Below are positions 59,241 through 64,000 of a stretch of 64,000 nt of DNA, in pieces (position 1 is the first letter of the stretch; each line of letters starts with the position of its first letter). Where the stretch lies: positions 181,165-245,164 of the forward strand of contig JTDE01000214.1 in NCBI GenBank assembly GCA_014338405.1. Reading direction: 5' to 3'. The stretch is from Paragonimus skrjabini miyazakii (lineage: Eukaryota; Platyhelminthes; Trematoda; Plagiorchiida; Troglotrematidae). The notes under the pieces are model-generated. The model did no database searches, was not told where the DNA came from, and was given only the letters and a program-made list of their open reading frames with translations. The translations under genes were made by a program, and so were the position numbers.

Positions 59241-59952
59241 CCGACTCGGAATATCAAGTGACTTTTCTTACTAACTCAGTGCTATGCCGAACGTATACTA
59301 ACGTCTGTCGTAATGCACCTCGAGCAAAGAAGATGGGTCAAACTATATGGGTGATCAACTTGCTCATTTTCTTAAGTAACTTCTATAGTTCTTCACTTCA
59401 AAGCTGTTTTTCACCTTTATAAATTCATTTTCAAATGACTTCCTAATATAAATCAACAGAGGCGAAAAATGGCGGTTCAAGTAAATGCCTAACCAGTTTT
59501 TTCGACCGAATCTAATCACGTCATGCAGAACAGATAGTTATCTGGTCGCTGTTATATTTTCCAGGTTGAACATATTTCGTATAAGATTAGCATGCATTCG
59601 TTTGTCTCCAAAAACTCCAAACTTCTTAGTTTTCAACTTGATGTCAGTCTGGGAACAATGCTGAAGAAACTCGTAGATGCTGGGGTCGCAGTATAACCTG
59701 ACTTATCATAAATCCAATCGACCACATAGCGTATTCAAATGCTCTTTGCGCAAAATCTCATGCAATAATTTCCGTTAAGATGGTCGAACTAGTTAACGAT
59801 TTCTTTTAACGGACCTACTATCTGTCAGTAAATAATTCAATCGATCGTCAAACACAACCTGTCAAACATTTGATAACTGATAAACTTTCGTATAGCCTTT
59901 TGCCTGCGACAGGTTCGGCAATCTGTCATCCGTGTTGGAACAGTCCATGGTC

Positions 59953-59988
59953 CTCGGTTTTTGACAGTGAGAACTGTCAAAAACCGAG
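59953..59988. repeat. Perfect 16-bp inverted repeat with 4-nt loop
   Basis: CTCGGTTTTTGACAGT, loop GAGA, then its exact complement. Imperfect pairing (TCCAT versus ATGGA, with bulges) extends the stem outward to about 59944-59998. A recent palindrome or a functional RNA hairpin are both possible. Confidence 0.75.
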
Positions 59989-60186
59989 AAACAATGGAAA
60001 TCAAGACTCAGTGCGTTGACCCCTATACATTTGTATCGACCAGGGAAAATAGAGCGTACAGAGAAACATGTTAAGCTTGCAAGGTGCGGAGTGAGTTGTC
60101 CTTTTAGCCCTGGAACGGATATTACAATTCAATGACTGGACCAAATAAAAATAGATAGATGAACCAAAACTTTCAAAAATGTACAG

Positions 60187-60199
60187 TGGAATACGACTA
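60187..60199 (+). repeat. Left target-site duplication candidate
   Basis: TGGAATACGACTA here is repeated exactly at 60722-60734, flanking the foldback element. Confidence 0.6.
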
Positions 60200-60721
60200 T
60201 GAGAATAAAGACATATAGGCAAACATATGTTTTCGATAATTCATTTTCAGGCCAGTACAATTATATAAGGAGTTAATAGAGTTAGATCGAGATATCGATC
60301 AGATTTATTACAGAGAAACTAGGTCACTGGTCAGTCAATTAGCGATGGCTTGATTAGTCGGTTACGTCACGCTTGTCCATTGGTTTGACCGCGCAGGTTG
60401 ACCATCGATCCGGTGGATTTGTGGCCACGGTAGGTGTAGTGCTTGAACAAACCGTTCTTGATGACATAATACCGGGTCAAACAGCCTGATTCCAATGGCC
60501 TCGGCAGTACAAAGTGTTCTGATTCGGACCACTTTTGATGGGTTGCCTAGCACGCGATGTACCACTTTGAACTGGTTTCTCTGTAATAAGCCTGATCGAT
60601 ATTTCGATCTAACTCTATCAACTCCTTATATAATTGTACCGACCCGAAGATGAATTATCGAGAACATATGTTCGCCTATATGTATTTATTCTCATTATCG
60701 TAATGGGCATATTTGAAACAA
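60199..60721. mobile_element. Foldback / MITE-like element with long inverted arms
   Basis: Arms of about 120 bp (60199-60318 and 60575-60695) are near-perfect inverted repeats, containing for example TATATAAGGAGTTAATAGAG. The right arm has about 25 further bases absent on the left. The interior of about 255 bp has no coding capacity. A 13-bp direct repeat (TGGAATACGACTA) at 60187-60199 and 60722-60734 looks like a target-site duplication. It fits a non-autonomous DNA transposon. Confidence 0.7.
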
Positions 60722-60734
60722 TGGAATACGACTA
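60722..60734 (+). repeat. Right target-site duplication candidate
   Basis: Exact partner of 60187-60199. The 13-bp length is unusual for common DNA transposon superfamilies. Confidence 0.6.
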
Positions 60735-61206
60735 GCAAAAATATTATTTTAGTCATTACATTTGTCTCATCTCCGTGTGCACTCGCGGATTACTACTCTT
60801 CTCAGACAGGACTACTTTTTGCGTAATCTAATCAGTCTAATCGTAAATCTAAACCAAGATGTGCAATAGTGTGAAAGGTCCCACAGAATCAAACAATATC
60901 TCTCGTTAAACGTGATAATTTTTAGCCATCAATGCTGCCGATCTAACAGAAGCATCTATTGGCCAGTGTGCGTTACTCTCAAATATATTCAACTCAACGC
61001 TGAAAGCAAGTTAGTCGGAGCCCATGATATTCGGTACGATTCGGCACACGCGAACAAACGGATCAAGTTTGGACCGAACAAATTCATAAAGTTGGATAAC
61101 ATGCAATCTAACAATCAGCATCGAAATTTCTTTGGCATTCAGAATCGAGGATTTTCGTTGCATTTCCTTTCGCGCTTACTATTTTCATTCACGTCATTTA
61201 CTGCAG

Positions 61207-61389
61207 TCGTATTTAGGAGTCTTTCCATTTTCGAAAGTGGAAAACATTATTCTTCACTTTGATTTGTCCATCGAACTGCGTACGAGGAGTTTTGACGGAA
61301 ACAGCTTAATCGAGTCTAGACTTCACTGTATGAGTGTCGTGAAACATAATGAAGTGGACTCTTTTATGTTTCACAATGCACTGCAGGTG
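61207..61389 (+). CDS. Probable exon encoding part of a laminin-G-like domain
   Basis: The acceptor ATTTTCATTCACGTCATTTACTGCAG is strong, and donor GTG|GTGAGT at 61390 (or CAG|GTG at 61387) keeps phase 0. The 61-codon segment reads YLGVFPFSKVENIILHF, then DLSIELRTRSFDGNSLI. This resembles the opening strands of laminin-G domains, where a hydrophobic strand runs into a sensor of the form F-x-L-R-T-R-S-x-D-G-x-L. Such domains occur in extracellular adhesion proteins such as neurexins, perlecan, crumbs and FAT. A 67-bp intron could join it to a short frame at 61457-61515. The domain call rests on pattern memory only. Confidence 0.4.
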
Positions 61390-61456
61390 GTGAGTTTTAA
61401 GATCCGACGGGATCGCGTGCACTCTGGGGAAAAATAATAAGTTAAGTTATTCTTTT

Positions 61457-61515
61457 CAGGGCACTTCGTTTGCCCCCAAGTTGAGTAGTCTCTTGCTATG
61501 CGTGACAACTACTAC
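61457..61515 (+). CDS. Possible next exon after the laminin-G-like exon
   Basis: Acceptor GTTATTCTTTTCAG and donor CAAA|GTAAGT bound a 59-nt segment open in phase 0 (GTSFAPKLSSLLLCVTTTT), leaving two bases. Its small size and uncertain fit to the laminin-G fold make it tentative. No secure following exon was found. Confidence 0.25.
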
Positions 61516-61859
61516 AAAGTAAGTGAACTGTTTGAAGTGAACCTATTTTTTCTTTTGCTAACTTCATACTGTTCTATCACACTCAATTTTGCAATCACCG
61601 CCACAACAAATTGTCTGGCCGAAACCCTGTCACATTCTCGTTCTTTTGTGTACTGTTGCACCGGAGTAACTGTAGATTTTGTCGTAAAAAATGTCGCTCA
61701 GTGAGCACTGCGTTATGGCTTCCCTATCCAAGAATATTAAACATAAATAAGGGAGCTGTGTCTGAAACTGCAAAAACTGATGGCGGCGTCAGTCACGGAA
61801 AACAACAAAAGTGCTGGCGCTTCTCTTCATGAAGTCTTCAAACTTTTCTGTCCAATTCT

Positions 61860-62145
61860 CCGCTTCATGTTCACTCTCTTTGGAATCGAACCACAACATT
61901 TCGAACATTCATCGAGGTACTCTACACACACTTGCCTACTACCATCTAGTATGGCATCGTTTGGTTCTCCATTTACATCGGTGTGACGAAGTCGCGCTAC
62001 TTGGCTTTCCACAACTGTGATATTCGGCCACCACTTTCTCCTTTATGCCACGCGGTTCGAAAACTGAAAACACCGCCTGTCCACGGCTGAACACCATCCT
62101 GCTTATAGGTTTCTTCTCGTAAGTGACCATATCTGGTGGTCTGTA
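61860..62145 (-). mobile_element. Possible gypsy integrase C-terminal remnant
   Basis: Two overlapping minus frames give VFSRGQAVFSVFEPRGIKEK and VVAEYH, then VESQVARLRHTD. The pattern resembles the tail of gypsy integrases (F..G..VF.R.F.....W.PG.V......Y.V.V..Q...RH.DQ). A frameshift lies between the two parts. It is in the wrong order relative to the 58.8 kb fragment, so it comes from a different copy. Confidence 0.35.
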
Positions 62146-62149
62146 AATG

Positions 62150-63354
62150 GAATTAGGGCGAAGAATGGGACCTGATCAAAATTCACTCTAGTGAAAAGTT
62201 AGAGGACAGTCATGATGAATATTAAACCCGAATGAGTTTCCAGTTTCATTTGCTGATTGCTTACCAGGACCCATGGGATTTTGTGTCAGCTGTTTTCCGT
62301 TCATGTTTTGATCATCGGTAATGATGTTGTTCGGATTAATGACTGATTTACTAATATCGACTGAATGCAGTCGGTGTATATCAACGTTTAATCGTCTTAT
62401 CGTTGAATTATTGGTATATATATCCAATCCCCTGCGGTCACTTTTAAAGCATGTATCATGTTTGTCTGTAGGGTGTACGTATGGACGTGCAGACCTGAGA
62501 TATGACTTCCCTCAAGCCTGATACACAATAATTTTGAGAGAAGACTTGCAGTTCAGAACCACATGTCAGTCTGGTCACGTGGAATAAGAACACGAACCTG
62601 ATGTGTGTACACTGATAAGTACCTCCTGGTCTGAGACAAAACGAACGTCATATTAACAGCAATTATGTTTGGTACACTAATTAAACAGTGAGAAAACAGA
62701 TACTCATTAATTCTGTATGACAGAAGTGGGTTAGACAATCGACTCAAACGGACACTCCGTCGGACAGAGATATTTTAAATACTAGAACCGGTAACCTCTA
62801 GTCCTACTATCCGACGCTTTTATCCACTGAATCATTAGCCCTATGAGTATCGCTTGGGTAGTGGTAATTTAATACAATTGGTTTGTCGCTTATACGAGCG
62901 CCAAACTTGTAAATGGATCAAGTGTCATGCGCAACGTTGAAAGTGACCAAACTGTTGGTAACACCAACTTCAACTCAGAAGAAAATGCAGCTTATTGTTT
63001 TCTCTAACTACAGTTTATATGTCCACACCTTATCGTTGAGAATTACCTCCCTAGGTGTTCATTCTCCTAAACTTCACATTTTATTTCAAATATTACGGCA
63101 GTTACTGCAGCGAAGTAGAATTCGTATACTTTGCAGTGAGATCACCTTCGACGTCCACGAAATCCTAATCTCCCCGCAGCGTGAGAGTTTCCTTGCCAGT
63201 ACCACCGCCCTAGTCCACATTACCTTATGAATGTAAATTTACTACAAACCACTAACATCAAAGTTAGTGTGTTGGCGTGGGTATCACAGTTTTACTTGTA
63301 AGTATATTAGGAATCTGCATCATCTCTACCATTGTAGGCTACATTTACTAGGAT
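62150..63354. other. Unassigned stretch before the last SINE
   Basis: Frames at 62188-62427 (-) and 62913-63230 (+) are open but show no domain or convincing splice signals. No repeat partner was seen in the window. Confidence 0.4.
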
Positions 63355-63570
63355 AACAGTGTTTTAGCTACCACCGTTGGGAACGCCGCCCAACCGAACG
63401 GACACTGGTTTGAATCCTGGAGGTCAACTGGAATTTCCGTTGACATTCGTCCTCTCTGGCGGCTGTCGTGCGGTTGTGCTCGAGGTTCTCTCACATCCAG
63501 CTCTCTAGTGCCCTTAATCGTTGCGTTGAAGCCCGTTTGCGAACGGTGAGTAAATAAATAAATAAAGTTT
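63355..63570 (+). mobile_element. Candidate tRNA-like SINE with (TAAA)n tail
   Basis: GGTTTGAATCC at 63407-63417 matches box B, and TTAGCTACCACCGTTGGGAA precedes it in the box A position. A G+C-rich body of about 130 bp follows and the unit ends in a TAAA repeat (63551-63566), a common SINE tail. Only one copy is visible here, so it is provisional. Confidence 0.45.
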
Positions 63571-64000
63571 GTTTGTAGATCCACCGTCTTCTCACGGTGA
63601 CTTCCGATCTGTGTTAATATAAGGCTGGGGAAACATTGGGCGTACGAACCTCGGAACTAGCATCACGATGACTTTTTGTAGTTCATTGCACTTTCAGTTT
63701 TATATTGAAAAATCAGTTGTGCTGAGCTGTCAAAATACTGTGTTCTTCTCAAAGAGAGTGGCTTTCATTAAGGCAGACTTCTCTCCCCTATCCTATTGAA
63801 TGAACTTCACATGTTTTGTTTTTATAATGTGACTACTTATGAGTAGTTCATGTAAAATTCATTTTGCTTATCAGACAGGGCTTGGGCGCATAAAAATGGC
63901 TTACACACCATATATTTATCCCAGTGATTATTTGTGTCAAAACGTCACAATCTGATATCTATGAAAACATATTTTGAATTAACAAATTCGGAACACGTAA

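Overview
The window looks like nuclear DNA of a parasitic flatworm, most likely a trematode. This is inferred from four things seen in the sequence: A+T-rich, sparsely coding DNA; exons bounded by canonical GT/AG sites and separated by introns from under 100 bp to tens of kb; a dispersed SINE family that joins a tRNA-like head to a hammerhead ribozyme, the architecture known from the Smalpha element of Schistosoma; and decayed RTE-like and Ty3/gypsy-like retroelements. There are no bacterial operons, and nearly all long open frames are chance or retroelement remnants. I cannot name the species.

The best protein-coding gene is on the + strand and runs through most of the window. Three exons join into a four-pass membrane protein of the claudin/PMP22/TMEM47 superfamily: 8131-8223 (first extracellular loop with a G-F-W..C motif), 25278-25427 (TM2 and the start of TM3) and 49415-49803 (rest of TM3, TM4, basic cytoplasmic tail, stop). 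All junctions are phase 1 and the joined frame reads without a break. A plausible first exon with the start codon lies at 2169-2328. A weak candidate for the missing TM1 exon is at 3360-3422. A 39-nt symmetric exon at 25501-25539 may be optional, or may be read through to a stop followed by AATAAA at 25739.

The introns of this gene hold most of the repeats. There are 16 recognisable copies of the tRNA/hammerhead SINE, mostly on the + strand. The copy at 27500-27825 carries a hammerhead with every core base and all three helices intact; the others show graded decay. A second tRNA-derived family (20.9, 35.8 and 53.6-53.8 kb) and two single tRNA-like SINEs (52.3 and 63.4 kb) are also present. 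Head-to-head inverted SINE pairs occur at 43.7-44.0 kb and 53.6-54.2 kb. The longest retroelement is a broken RTE-like LINE at about 44.0-46.95 kb, next to a 283-base assembly gap. A LINE 3' fragment lies on the minus strand at 15.2-15.7 kb.

Beyond 50 kb the sequence is mainly repeats and unique non-coding DNA. It includes a foldback (MITE-like) element at 60.2 kb with a shorter copy at 2.6 kb, gypsy remnants at 58.8-59.2 and 61.9-62.1 kb, a perfect 16-bp hairpin at 59.95 kb, and a probable laminin-G-like exon at 61.2 kb. Several other exon candidates with good splice sites are listed at low confidence. Coordinates of repeat edges are approximate, because they were judged by eye.
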